Translations under genes and position numbers: made by a program | Notes under the pieces: model-generated | What the model saw: the letters and a program-made list of their open reading frames with translations, nothing else | Databases searched by the model: none | Told to the model about the DNA's origin: nothing | Shown here: one piece after another, positions 44,329 to 57,893 of the stretch | Layout: each line of letters opens with the position of its first letter | How positions within the stretch are numbered: position 1 is the stretch's first letter | Origin: Daedaleopsis sinensis | Lineage: Eukaryota > Basidiomycota > Agaricomycetes > Polyporales > Polyporaceae | Length of the DNA: 64,000 nt | Direction of reading: 5' to 3' | NCBI GenBank assembly: GCA_033807695.1 | Contig: CM066311.1 | Span: 2,542,001 to 2,606,000 of the forward strand

Positions 44329-44581
44329 TAGTATGTAGATTCTGGTATACTTCTACGATCACCACAATGTATCTTCAAAGCTCTTATGGCATGAGGACTC
44401 TGAATCTGCAGTATAGCGTAGTATAAGCAGATTCAGTGTCTGTGCTGGCGCTCCTAGGTACAAATTGGATGGACGGTATGTGTATGAGATACTGTGCAGG
44501 AACTGCTGTACCATTAAGCATGTATTGCTATAGAATATGTCAAAGACTACGATAAGAAAGAAGCAAAGTAAGTAAGTAAAT

Positions 44582-45896
44582 CTAAGTAGAAAGAACACCC
44601 ATGGGATGATCGTGGGAGTTGTCGGATTCCTGAAGGCAAAGGCGCTTGAGAGCAGTCGGTGGAGAGTTGCTGTCCTCCTCATCCTCCTCATCACCTTGCT
44701 GGTAGCCAATCTTTCGCTTGACCTTCTTCATCGGAGACACGGAGGCTCTAGCAATTGCCTCAATCGCTGCAATATTGTAGTCCTGCACAGGGTGGGCATT
44801 AGAAAGCTGAGGGGGTCTCCAGTAACAGTGAGTACATACCACTTCAGCTGTACGATGGAGGAGACACATTGCTCGAAGCTTGGGAATGAAGACGTAGTCG
44901 TGCCGAGCAACTCGGATAACCTGGAAGCTGACCTGCACTTCAACCATGTTGCTCAGGTTGAAGAACTCCGGCTTGTAGCGGTCGAACCTTGCACTAGGAG
45001 ATAGAGAAGGTGAGTTGAATGAATCAGGGTTACGGAGGGAGAACAAGAACTCACGGGCTACTCTCAATGTCATTGCGTCTATGAAGAGTACGGTTCCAAT
45101 ACTCAACGTGGTTCTCCATCGTGTGGACCTCGGAGCGAAGGAGGGGACGCAAGATGTTAAAGGGATCGACCACATCCTCCAAGCTGTACTCTCTCTCGCC
45201 TTCAGCATCCTTGGCCATGGTGAGGATGCGGTTGGAGAACGACAAGGTGAGACTCTCTCCTCCATCACAGCCCGGTGCCCATGAACGAAGATGACCACCC
45301 CGGCTACCTAGATACATCTTGAAGGCATGGTACATCGCACCCACACCACGTACACCAGCGTGAAACTGCTCAGAAGCCAAGCCTGTAAGCGTAACCGACT
45401 GCTTGAGATCAATGAGCCGGTTCTGGTTGCGAGGAAGACTTGGCAGATGGATGAGCAATCTCAGGCAAGTTAGAGAGCCTTGACAACGTACTTGTGTTGA
45501 CGGATGGGTGGTAATGTAGCACTCAACAAATACCCCTGCAAGTTCAGAACCACCTCTTCGATGTCTCCCACCCGCTCGGGCTCAGTGTAGATCAGAATCA
45601 ACTGACGACTGCCTCGCTGCTCTCGGACCTGAGCAAACTTGGGGAAGTCAACATCCTGCAAAGCATGACGGGTAAGTGAACCTCCAAGAATTGTAAGTGC
45701 ATGATGATGTACTCACCCCACCTATGCTTGCCAGCTCTCTGTATGCTGGACCATCATCATGCCTTAACGAATCCTTCATCTCCTGGTCAAGGAGCATGCC
45801 TAGAAGAGTGATCAGTCTTCTAAGAGCAGAGTATTGGAAGGTAGGGAACGCACGGTACTTTAGAGGGTCTGCACGAAGCTGAGTGAGATAGGACAT
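44582..45896 (-). CDS. cassette protein C, right copy
   Basis: Start ATG 45896 (MSYLTQLRADPLKYR), about six exons, stop 44584-44582. Segments: LDQEMKDSLRHDDGPAYREL; LILIYTEPERVGDIEEVVLN; core SVTLTGLASEQFHAGVRGVG..LRSWAPGCDGGESLTLSFSN..VVDPFNILRPLLRSEVHTMEN; MVEVQVSFQVIRVARHDYVF; and a basic/acidic tail (SPMKKVKRKIGYQQGDEEDE). About 300 aa. Intact, unlike the left copy. Convergent with AB (stops 253 bp apart) and divergent from D. I recognise no domain; the KKVKRK tail suggests a nuclear protein. Confidence 0.75.
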
Positions 45897-46687
45897 TGTA
45901 ACAGGTCAGAGAAGGAACTTGGCGGCAGAGCGAGAGGGTGATGAAGATGGGCTGGGGGAGGGAGCTAAGTCCTTCCCCTGTCTCCTCAGTATATGTGATG
46001 GGATGCATGCCTCGGATGCGGGCGCCGTCGCCGGGCTGCATCTGCATCGCTCAGGTCAGCATTGCCGTTCGGACACCGTTTCATGCCAAACATGCTGACG
46101 GTCTACGCAGTTACACGGCCGCTTGGCTCTAAACTTGTGCCAGAACAGACAGGCAGGCGCATGCCCCGGTCAGTTACCCGACTCGCTTATTTGGGAAGAC
46201 GGGTTGCTCTGTCCAGGCTTGCAGCGTACTCTTTAAGCTCTCTTCTTCTCCACATTTCCTTCTCCCCTTTAACTTAATCTGTACAGGCTTATACATACTA
46301 GAGCACCTGAGATAAATTGAAGAACTTGCGCTGCAGCATATTCGTGAAGAGGCTTGCAGGTCATTGCTGTGCATTCCATCAGCTCATATCGGGTAGCAGA
46401 GTCTCTAGCGGGCCGCGCCCTCGCATATTTTGAGGTCTGCACTAGCGGGTTGCCTATGTGCACGCACTCCTGGCACCGCAGGTGGCTGAAGGTGTTCTGG
46501 GTCTTGGTTTTGGGCTATATAAGCCCTGCCTGACCCGCTGTTGCCTTAGAGTCCATCGTTCTTGAACTCTACCTACACAGTCTTCCGCCTCCTTGCTCTC
46601 CGTGCTCTCTCCTCATCCCATTTCCCTCATCACTCTCATCTCGCCTCATTTCCCTTCTTGTTGCTTACTGCACTCTTTGCCTCTATC
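45897..46687. promoter_or_regulatory. divergent promoter region between C and D, right copy
   Basis: About 790 bp between start codons. On the D side a TATATAA-like element (GGCTATATAAGCCC near 46513-46526) is followed by a CT-rich stretch (46580-46680), a good fungal core promoter. On the C side the minus strand is CT-rich close to the start. Confidence 0.6.
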
Positions 46688-49589
46688 ATGTCTTCTCGTG
46701 CTGCTCGTACTCGCACTCCCTCTGGCCGGGCTGCTGCCGCCAAGCCGACCCCCGTCAAGGGTACACCCACCAAGGCTGCCGCTGTCAAGACCACGACAGC
46801 AAAGGCTGCTGCGACCAAGGCTGCAGCCAAGCCTGCTACCAAGACTTCCAAGGCTGCTCCAAAGCCTACTCCTACGTGCGTATTCATTATTCATGTCTAA
46901 GTAACCTCAACCTTACAAATGTTCCATAGGGCGAAGCCCAAGGCTCGAGGACGCTCCGTGGTCAAGAAGCCCATCACGTACGTGTCTCCTCTTTGTAGAT
47001 CTCCACTCTCGCTGACTTACATCCACCGCAGTCCTGAGATTGTTGAAGATGAGGCTGAGGAGGTTGACGAGGAGGAGGCAGCCAAGGAGGAGGAGGACCA
47101 TGGGGAGGAAGATAACACTGAGGAGAGGTCGGGTGTGGACATTACTTCGTAAGTGCATTCTAAAATTGGTGTTTATCCATGCACCAACATCTTTCAGCGA
47201 TGACGATGTCAGCTATGTCTCTGTTGCCAGCAACGAAGATGACGAGGACTACCAGGAGGAAATCCAGGCCGTCGAGCAGGCCATTAAGAAAGTCACTACT
47301 GGCCGCAAGCTGGTCGCTCGCAAGGCCTCCACTCCGGAGAGTCCTAAGATCCGGTAAGTGAATATCTCCACACCCTCAGCCCTCCCCTGATGTCTGTCTC
47401 TAGTCGCTCTCTCAAGAAGGGTGAGGTGCCAGTTAGTCAAGAGAGCCCCTCCCCCAAGTACGTTCACATATACCTGACTTGTCTGTGTACTGACCGGTCT
47501 ACAGGAAGCCCAAGAATACCCTCACGAGGAAGCCCACTTTTGCTGTGGCGCCAGCCAGCACTCCTAGCAGGAAGCGCACCAAGGAGTAAGTCTACAGCGG
47601 CCTCCACTCTAACATTGTACTAACCTCTACTCGTAGATCCTACTCAGATGAGGACTCTGAAGAGGAGTGAGTCTTATGACTTACAGTGCTCATTTACTTT
47701 ATACTGACAACTCGATCTGTAGGGCTTCACCTGCCAAGAAGGTCAGAGAGGAGTAAGTGTCATGCCCCTTATAGCGCCACTTATCTGACATTCAGATCAG
47801 AACTCCTGTTTCCAACGAGGACGAGGATGTTGAGATGGTCGAGTACGTGTCTACAGATTCCCCATGCTACCCATTCTATGCTGACCCAGATGGTTATGTA
47901 GGGCCACCCCCAAACGCAACCGCCGAGGTGTCGAGATGGTTGACAAGAAGGTTCAGACCGCACCTCCTCTTCCCCGCGGTAACTCTGCTGCCAAGGCTGC
48001 TGTTCGGGGCACTCCAAGGAAGGTCAAGGACACTAAGGCTCCTAAGTGAGACTACAAAACACGTCCATCATCTTCTGCTTCTAACTGCGGGCAATAGCTC
48101 TGCAGATGCATTTTTCAATCCCTCTGACATTGACCGCTCCTCCGACACGTAATGCTCCCCTTACTTTACATCGTTTTCTCTTCTCATATTCTTAGATATC
48201 GCCGGCAGTCGAAGTTGTTTACCGATGCTTTGGATGAGTCTGCTAAGGGCGATGTTGCCCATGTTACGGAAGCGTATGTGTCACTTTTAATACATGTTGC
48301 ACGTTCTCTATCTCAACCGAGTGCTTTCTCCAGGATGCAGGACGTCCACATTGAAGAGAATATGAACGAGGGTATCCTTGACTTTGAGACTCCTGGGGCG
48401 ATGTGCGATCTCTTGCGGGAGTCGTACAAGTCTCTTCCGGTATTGCAGTAAGTATTTGGATCTTAAGTTAAGCTTTAGAGGTCGTCTAATATTTCCCGTA
48501 GGCCCTGCGCAATAGATACTGGCAGCAGCATTATGAGTTCTGCACTTCTTTACGACCACATCATCGATGGTCCCTATGATGTACACCCTCAGTGAGTCTC
48601 TACATTGTGAAGCTGTGGAAATTGCTCATTCTTATGTACTCGTAGGGCGCTAGAAGACCTGGTGAAGTTCAGTCACGACGGCAAGGCGGACGACCCGTTT
48701 GTCATCAACGCTGCTCGTGCCGATCCTACTCTTGCCAAAGCGTACCAGTACAACAACTCACGGGCCTTCTGCTTAGCTGCCAACGTCAACAGCCCTACTC
48801 CTCCCCGCCTGATCTGTGCCACCATGGTCGTGTGCCTTGGTTGTCACATGATTGAACCCGCTCAGATGTCCACCGCCCCTGTGCGTACAATCAAGGAGTT
48901 CTTGGGGGTCCCGCTGCGGGGGGAACTGGAGCGTTCTATTGCATTCTACGGCACTATCTTTGGCCGAGAGGTACTTGGAGTTCAGAACTTTGGGGCTGGA
49001 ATTGGAGAGCACCGTCAAATTGGTTTAGTTTTCCGCACATACCCCGATACCCCTGGCATGAAGCCCAACCCCGGTATGTTTGCGATGTTCGCTTTGGAGT
49101 ACTTATGCTGACAACGGTTCATGAAGGACGGTCTCTTGGTGGAATGGGGGCCAGCCCGGCCATGCTCCGCAAGGCTCAGACCCCCAAGCGAACTGCAGCA
49201 GGCCCAGCACACTCTCTACTTGACATGCGGGACAAGACCAGCTGGAGCTCCACTGAGAACTGTGCGTTGCTGCTGTGCTTATATTGTCTTCAGAGTCTAA
49301 CCAATGCCCAGTCGCTATCTGGGATGCTCGAGAGTACTTTACTCTTGACAAGGACGAAGGGCTGCAGTACTTGCACGAAAATGTGGCCTCTCTTCCTCGT
49401 CTTCAGCAGGATCTGGAGTTTGGTGACCTCGCCATTGTCTATCACAGCGTCAGTACCTTTGACTTTGTCCGTCAGGGCGGGGGGTCATCCAGTGACAAGC
49501 CTCCTGCTCACAACGAGGCTGACACGGTGCTGTCGATGAACTTGTATGGCGCTGCTTTGGTGTCCAAGTACGGTAGCAAGAGCGTGTAG
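46688..49589 (+). CDS. cassette protein D, right copy (H1-like tail plus globular C-terminus)
   Basis: Start ATG 46688 (MSSRAARTRTPSGRAAAAKP), 15 or more very short exons, stop 49587-49589. N-terminal region is Ala/Lys/Pro/Thr-rich (KAAAVKTTTAKAAATKAAAK) like histone H1, then acidic segments (EDEAEEVDEEEAAKEEED). Mid region: YRRQSKLFTDALDESAKGD, MNEGILDFETPGAM. Globular C-terminus: RLICATMVVCLGCHMIEPAQ, VPLRGELERSIAFYGTIFGR, LGVQNFGAGIG, LLDMRDKTSW, IWDAREYF..VASLPRLQQDLEFGDLAIVYH..VLSMNLYGAA. All these blocks align with the left copy. A nuclear chromatin-associated role is suggested by composition only. The Helitron start follows 418 bp downstream on the same strand. Confidence 0.75.
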
Positions 49590-50007
49590 ATTTTTTCCAC
49601 TTTCTATGTCTCCTTCCGGTCATGTTCATCCCATCTCCGCCATCTTCAATGGCAGACGTCTACTCTGGTATTTTGCTCCCTCCTGCTCTTATCGCCTTTG
49701 CTCCCTATCATACGTTTCCGGTGCAGTATTTTGGTAGTGTTGTGTTGACAGTGTATGGACTTCCTAATAGTCTCCCACATGTAATCTGTTCGCAGTTTAC
49801 TTATACCAGAGATTTGGAAGCATCGCATTTGGTCTGCTTCAACAGGACTGCTTCTTAAACTGGAGTCTGGGAAAGACGCGCATCCTTTATCAAGAAAACA
49901 CGGTCACATGACTTTTCATGCAAGCGAGCATGTTGAAGTTGAAGTTGCCCCCTAGCATTTCTGTCTCTTCAACAACCTCTATCCTGCACGTCATCAGACC
50001 GACCAAC

Positions 50008-53000
50008 ATGTCTCAATACTCAAAGATGACCTCGTTATCATGGCTACAGAAGGCTGTCTTTATGCTCTGCATAATCGCAGCAGTTATATCTCATGCTCGA
50101 GCACTTTGCACATCTCTTTCCTGGCCGATCAAAACTTACAACTTAGAAGTCTACTGTGACGTTCAAGGAGGTAAGTGCAAGTAGTAAACTGCAAATGAAT
50201 AGCCCTCTCTAACTTTCCCCTCTAGCTCTATCCTCTACCCCTATAGAACACCATTGTACCGCTGTGCGGCCGATCTACAATACCTATTATTATGAGTTGC
50301 CAGCCAGCACTCCGGGTTTTGCAGACACCCGCTTGACAAGTACTGCGCCCCTTGCGGGCAGGGTTTTGGGAGGCACCCTCTTGACAAGCACTCCCATTGA
50401 TTATTATATCCCTGTCTATGGGAACAGAGACATGGTAGAAACATATTATGACTTGAGCAAGTCTTACTACAGCTCATTGAGCCAGCTCAGTACTTATCAA
50501 ACACGGTCTACACAGAGGATTATATCTCAAACACGATGGTGAGATTCTACGACTAAAGATCATCTATAATCATTCTCGTAGCTTGCATACCCATGGGATG
50601 CCAAACTACTGCCGTCTGTCTGCTGCGAAGGAGACTCTGACATGCTATGGAGGTGAACGTCCTGCTGCTCGTAGGAACAACGGTGGTAAAGGCACTACCA
50701 GATCATGGTCGATGGCGGAATTGTCTGAGTATCCTGCACTTGGAGACTTACAACCAAATGCCCAGTTCCGTTTCTTATCGTATAATCTAAAGGACACATT
50801 TACCGGAAACAACACCGCTGTTGGGATTGATTTACCTCTCCGGGTATTAGTGCCCCGATTGACCAAACCTGCCCTGCTGGATGTTGCATTAAAGCATAAT
50901 ATATCTGACATTAGCATGCATCACTCAAAAGAGATCATCTTAGAGAAAATCAAAGACCATGAGTGTTCGGTATGCCCAAAATATATTGCGGTCTTTGGAT
51001 TGATCGGACCGGTGAAGACGTCTCGGGAGCGGGTTCAAGCACATAGACAGCGTATTGCAAAGCAATGCGACAACATGAACTTTCCACGAAAACCCTTAAC
51101 AAAAGAACTGGAGGAAAATATAGTCAAAGGGTATGCCGAGGACATAACAATTGATAACTTTCTAGAGTCTGCATGTTGTGTCTGTGGTTTACTTACGCCT
51201 TGTTCAGAACTGCAGAATGTACATGATTCAAATATTGATCTGCGTCCCCTGGTCCCTGATGGGCCGGTAACCCGCAAAGAACGGCATTCCAGCGATGATG
51301 CAATTGTTGAGATACCCGGGCCCGTACTATTGCCTAACTGCAATGACTTGTGTCAAAACTGTACAAAGGATCTGCGCCAAGGGAAGATACCAATTGATAG
51401 CCTTGCGAACGGTTTATGGATGGGAGAGATTCCTTCTCAATTAAAAGGCCTCAGTTGGACGGAAAAGATGCTTATCTCCAGAGTCAAGCATAATATATGT
51501 ATAGTCAAAGTTCATGTCTCCGGAATGTCGAAAATGAAAGCCAATGTGGTCAGTCACTCTTTACCTATGCCAAAAATATATAGCGTGCTACCCCCTGCCC
51601 GTGAAGACTTGGATGAAGTGCTGGCATTTATGTATATTGGGCCCAATGTACCTACTCATAAAGAGTTCAAACATACGCCCATGCTTGTACGTAGGAATAA
51701 GGTGAAAGACGCACTTGAATGGTTGAAATTGAACCATTCAGACTACGCAGATTTAGCTATCTCTTACTCAAACTTGGACCAATACTCCGAGGAGGAACCT
51801 CCGGTCATCGTTAACTACACCCAAAGTATGGAGTCAAACAGAGATCCTGAGGCTACCGCAGTCAATGATACTGAAGAAGACGATGGGATAGAGGAAGGCG
51901 ACTGCCCATTTGTAGTCCACGGACTTACTGGAGCTAACTTAAACTCTCTTGCCGACTCACGCCCTTATGAGATCACAGCGCGGGCAGTCGAGCATTTCAA
52001 GTCTAATGGGAAAGCATTAGGGATAGGACAGGCCAAGCAGCCGGAGAGCATATACGATAATCCGCAGTTATATCCACAAATGTTTCCCTGGTTATTCCCT
52101 TACGGTCTTGGAGGACTCAACAACATGTGCAGTCATGGGACCAAGGTTGTATCTGAGGAGCGACGTAAACAACAGCTGCTCATGTATCATGACAAACATT
52201 TCCAACTAGAGCCACTGTTCCCTCTTGTAGCCCTGAATCATGAACAAATCAAGAAGTCTACAACGGGAGGTTATATCTTGGTAGACCGGCATAAATTCCA
52301 GGATATTGCGAGTCGGATACTTAGTATTAACTTACCTACGCTGCGTGATCTTGTGGAGAGAATGAAGTCGGGACCGGTGAAAGCTGAGACAGAGGCAGAG
52401 AAGGAGTGCTTTAAAGTGCTAAACGACCTGGATCATGTCAATCATCGTGTGCAAGGTTCAATTACTAGCAAAAAGTATATGCGGAATGAAATATGGTCCA
52501 TGGTCTCATACTTAGGAGCACCATCTTGGTTTATCACATTCGCTCCTGCTGATGTGAAACACCCCCTTGCATTATATATGGCAGATACCAATCAGACATA
52601 TGTACCCAAGTTTAGGGCTCAAGATGAGCGAATGCGCCTCATTGCTAGTAATCCTGTGGCCGGAGCTCGATTCTTCAATGTAATGGTGCAGTTATTTCTA
52701 AAACATGTCTTAGGTGAAGGCCTTGACAGGCCGGGCCTGTATGGCGATACTGCTGGATATTATGGAACTGTGGAGCAGCAGGGACGGCTAACTCTACACC
52801 TACATATGCTAGTATGGATCAAAAACAGTCTAACTCCTCAAGAAATTCGTGAACGCATTATGGATCCTGAGTCCACATTCCAAAAGGAGATGGTTGAGTA
52901 CTTGGAGAGCGTACACAAGGGGGAATTCTTACAAGGTGATATGGAATCGGTAGGTGAAAGACTTGAGAATGCCAAGGTGAAGAATCCATTCTGTGTACCT

Positions 53001-56000
53001 GCCACAGAAAGATTACCCCAAGTACCCCCTGTACAATGTACTCATGTTTGCAGAGCAGATTGCAATGGCTGTACCGCATATCATAAGTGGAGGTCAGAGT
53101 ATGAGGATGAGATTGATGAAATCCTATATACGTCTAATGTTCACAAGTGTACTACAAGAAACCGGAAAGATTATATATCCAAAGGTGCTCAGAATGGATT
53201 GCAAGAAGTGGATAATCGCGGTTGCACAGACCCTGTAACTAAAGTCTGTAAAGCACGGTTCCCTCGAGACACTTTTACTGAAACTGCAGTAGATCCTGAG
53301 TCGGGAGCCCTTATTATGAAGAAGGGAGAGCCTTGGCTGAATACATTTACCCCATCAGCCGCATATCTACTGAGATGTAATCACGATGTGACAAGTTTAC
53401 TATCAGGAACTGCCATCAAGTCAGTTATTGCTTATGTAGCTGACTATATTACTAAAACACCATTGAAAACCCCTGTCATGTTCCAATCTATCCAAAAGGT
53501 TTTTGAGAGAAATGTGGAGTTAATTGGTGGTGACCGAAGTTCCAAAGACAAAGCACGTTTGCTGGTCACTAAGATGGTTAATGCATTGACAGCGGCATCG
53601 GAGATAGGCGGACCTATGGCTGCTATGTATCTACTCAAACATCCAGACCATTATACTGCTCACAAGTTTTGGGCATGCTTTTGGAGAGGATACATGCTGG
53701 AGATTATGCAAGCATGGGAAGATTCAAAGGATGTATCGCAGGAGGGTAGATCCACAGTGGTCGTAGATTGTGAAAAGAGTAATACCGAAGGCCCAAAGCG
53801 TATTGTGGCGTTATCGCCGGTCAATGACTATATGAATAGACCTATTGAGTTTGAACACTTAAATGTATACGACTGGGTCCGTCGGTATCACAAGAGACCT
53901 GTTCCCAAGCGGCGCCGCAAGACCATCTTCTTACAGCAAGATCTAAATAATGCCTATGAATCTGATGAATTTGAAGACAACTATCATGTGGACGAGGGAA
54001 TTCCAAGAAATACAGCAACGGGCAATGGTAATCAACTAGAAGAAGAGGAACCTGACATTGCTGGAAATAGCGAGGATGACATTTCAGATAATGAAGAGAC
54101 AATGTGCTATGGCGGAGGGAAACTAATGCTCGCTGTACCAGATGATGACTCTGACGATGAGTTATTGCTTACATCCAAGACTAATGCCAAGCTTGAACGT
54201 GAAGTCCGCATCGCCATGGATAATCAAACCAAGGCCAATACGCCCTCGTACTTTAACTTCTCAGCCAAACATCCACAGGCAAGAACACATGAGGTATGCC
54301 TGCTTGACGAGAAGGAGTCATTTGTACCCAACTTTATTGGTGGAGCAATACCTAGAAAAGATGCCGGAAGTAGAGAGGAGTATTGCATGACAATGTTGAC
54401 TCTATTTAAGCCTTGGAGGTCTGGTAGAGACCTGCGACCGAACTCTGAGACTTCATGGAGTAATGTTTTCGAAAGTCATATATTCACCAAACGAGAAAAA
54501 GAGGTTATGAAATTCTTTCACATTAGATATGAGTGCAATGATGCAAGAGATGACTTCTCCGCCCAACGTAAACAAGCAGAGAAAGGAGGCACCAACCCGA
54601 TGTATATGAGCAATGGTGACATGGATGAGATAGACACTCAAGCTATTGTGTTTGATGCGGCCAATAGGGAGGATGATATAGTGAACGCAGAAGATTGGGA
54701 TCAAGACAGCACAGCAGAGATTTTGAGAAAATCCCGCATGGCTACAGCTGAGAATGTAATGAAGATGTCAGGATGGATGGACCGCATAGATGGTGCTTCG
54801 GATGAGCAAAAATCTAGGCTGCCTAGCAGATTGAGGCCAGATAAGCCTGCTACGGACTGGAAAACACTGTTGGACAATTTGAGAAAAGATATCCTAGATG
54901 CAAGAGCTGCTGAAGCGAGTAAGAAGAAAGACAACCCTGGGGACCAGTTACCTGAGAACGATGTGGTAAATCAAGTAAAATTGGTGGACAAGCAGTACTT
55001 TTTGTCTAAAGAGTTTGAGGGCCGGGACCCGCAAGCTAAGGAACTGATTGACCGTACGGTGGCTTCATTCAGTTTGAACAAGGAGCAAGAAAGAGCATTT
55101 CGTATTGTTGCGAACCATGCTGTACAATCTTGTGGTGAACACTTGAAGATGTACTTGGGGGGAATGGCAGGGACGGGTAAATCCCAAGTGATCAAAGCTC
55201 TATCCCATTTCTTTGCAGAGAGACAGGAGAGCTACCGGTTTATGTGTCTAGCACCAACTGGGTCAGCAGCAGCATTGATTGGTGGATCGACCTATCACTC
55301 CATGCTGGGGTTCCGATCTAAAGACTCTACCGAGTCCATTTCATCCATTCAACAAGTTAGAGATTGACTAAGATTAGTGCAATACATATTTGTGGATGAG
55401 GTTAGCATGGTAGACTGTGGCAGTCTATATAATATATGTGCCAAAATGTGTGCTGCAATACAAAATGATGGTGCACCCTTTGGAGGGATCAATATGATCT
55501 TTGCTGGTGATTTTGCTCAACTTCCTCCGGCCATGTGTGGGAAAGCGTTATATGCTCATGACGTAGGGCGTGTAATCCATCGAACACATGATCATAACAA
55601 GCAAAAGGCATCTATTGGAAAAGCATTATGGCATCAGTTTACTACCGTAGTCATCCTTAGACAGAACATGAGACAGTGTTCTCAAACTCCTGAAGATGCC
55701 AAGTTGCGGACGGCATTAGAAAATCTTAGGTACCGGGCATGTACCAAGGATGATATTCAACTACTGAAGTCTAGAGTGGCTGGGAGAGGTCCAAACAGTC
55801 CCAAGTTAAATCAACCCAAGTTCCGCAATGTTTCCGTCATTACTTCGTGGAACTCTTATAGAGATAAGATTAATGAACTTGGATGTAAGAGATTTGCAAG
55901 GGAGAATAGAACAGCTTTGAAGTCATTCTACTCAATTGACAAACTTACTTCAGAGACTGACCCATCAGAGCTCACCAAAAAGGTTCGTGCCAAGCGGGTA

Positions 56001-57893
56001 AATCCTAAGAGGAAGAATAACATTGTAAATGAGAAACTTCAGGAGACCTTATGGGGACTGTCTCATCATCTGACAGAGCATCATCCTGGCATACTTGAGC
56101 TTTGCGTTGGGATGCCTGTTATGATCAAAGTCAACGAAGCTACAGAATGTTGCGTTACTAATGGTGCAGAAGCAGTAGTGGTGGGATGGACTACCAGACC
56201 TATCCCAAACACTGAGGATAAGTTTGGATTGGACACCCTATTTGTCAAGTTGACCGCTGCACCTACAACCGTCAAAGTAGATGGACTGCCTGAGAATGTG
56301 GTTCCTTTGACCCACTCTAAGCGCAAAGTCAAATGCAAAATGCCGAATGGACGTATTCTTGAGATTGAGAGAGACCAGGTCCCGGTTGTACCCAATTTTG
56401 CAATGACTGACTTTGCTTCACAAGGACGTACAAGGCCATTCAATGTGTGTGATCTACAAAACTGCAGATCCCACCAGTCGGTCTATACTTGTCTCTCTCG
56501 GGGCTCAATGCTTGATGGAACTATTATTGTTCAAGCATTTGACTCAAACAAACTGACTGGGGGAATAGCAGGTAGTCTTAGGCAAGAGTTCCGAGAGTTA
56601 GAGCTACTTGATGAGATCACCAAGCTACGATACTTGGGTAGAATTCCCCCACGTGTGGTCGGTATAACTCGCAATGAACTTATCCATTCATTCAGGCGTT
56701 GGAAGGGAGAAAAGTTTGTGCCTAAGAATATGCATAGTGCCATTCAGTGGAGTAACAAGGATCCATTCCCATTGAACCCAGTAACAGAGGATAGCCCATG
56801 GACTTTAATTAAACAATCCAAGGCAGATGCAGATGCAAGCAAGAAAGCGGCCGTGAAACGTGATACAACAAACTTTGTCAGCGCAAAAGGAACTCAAGCA
56901 TTAAATAATGTCAGCAATGCAGCAACCAAGCAGACTGCCAAACGTAAACGTTCTATGGAAGAGGATGAGATAGACAATACTTCAAAGAAAAAAGTTAGAC
57001 AAGTCAAAGCTGTACCGCCACCTAAGGGCAAAACCTTTAGAGGAATCCCTTGGGACAAGGACAATTGGAGTTGTGCGTATGATAGCATGTTGACTATACT
57101 CTTATCAGTATACACAGAGTGTCCTGATGCTTGGAAGGCAGAGGCATCACCACAAAGCGATGTACTTCTCAAGCTAGAGCAGGTGTTCCAACAATCTCTA
57201 GCCACACCGGCGACAATGACCATCATTCAGGCTAGAAATCAAATCAGAGATATGCTGGGTTGTGAGAATCCTGAGTTGGCTGCACGAGGGAAGGCTTATA
57301 CTGATCTCTATGAGCTAGCTGAGAGACTACTAGCAGTAGATAAAGACATTCTAACTAAAACAAACATTTGCCGCCGCTGTGATTCTAAGTCTAGTGAGAG
57401 CTATTCATCACAAGTAATGTGGACATGTACCGAGAACACATGGAAGAATAATCCAGAGAAGTTGGGTACATATAGAGGGAAGACAACATCAAAATGGATA
57501 CATGCATTGAGAACCCAGCAGAGAGAAACTCCTTGCCCACAATGCCGTTATCCCATGCTGCGATACAGGGAGTACAATGCTCGACCTCCTTTTATCTCAT
57601 TCATCATTGATGGGCACAAGATGCGCTTGGACTATCAGATTGTTTTCCCTGAAGTAGACCAGATGTATAGACTCTGTGGGATAGTATACATCTCCACTGG
57701 AGAGCTCACAAAACACTTTGTGTGTAAAATAATTGACAAATCGGGAGGAGTATGGTTTCACGATGGTGCTCTTCCGGGTAATATGGGTGAGAATGTTACA
57801 TACAGTGATAACATCATTCACCTACCTTATCAAAAGCTACAAGCTATCAAGAAGGAGTATGTGATGACTCTGGCGATCTATACTAGATTGTAA
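50008..57893 (+). pseudogene. Helitron Rep-helicase, right copy, single nonsense codon
   Basis: Exons 50008-50170, 50226-50538, 50582-57893, about 2595 codons. The leader MSQYSKMTSLSWLQKAVFML.. is strongly signal-peptide-like (hydrophobic to about residue 26). Next: degenerate TSTP repeats; Cys-rich N-region (CCVCGLLTPCSE, CNDLCQNC); Rep with HLHML (about 52792-52812) and YVADYITK (about 53425-53455); PIF1 helicase Walker A GMAGTGKS (about 55161-55185), Walker B FVDEVSMVD (about 55383-55415), GDFAQLPP; and C-terminal NWSCAYDS with HFVCKIIDKSGG. The only lesion seen is an in-frame TGA at 55365-55367, between Walker A and B, where the left copy has Arg (CGA to TGA transition). The frame reopens at once. 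By eye this gene is far closer to its left counterpart than AB, C or D are to theirs. Confidence 0.9.
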
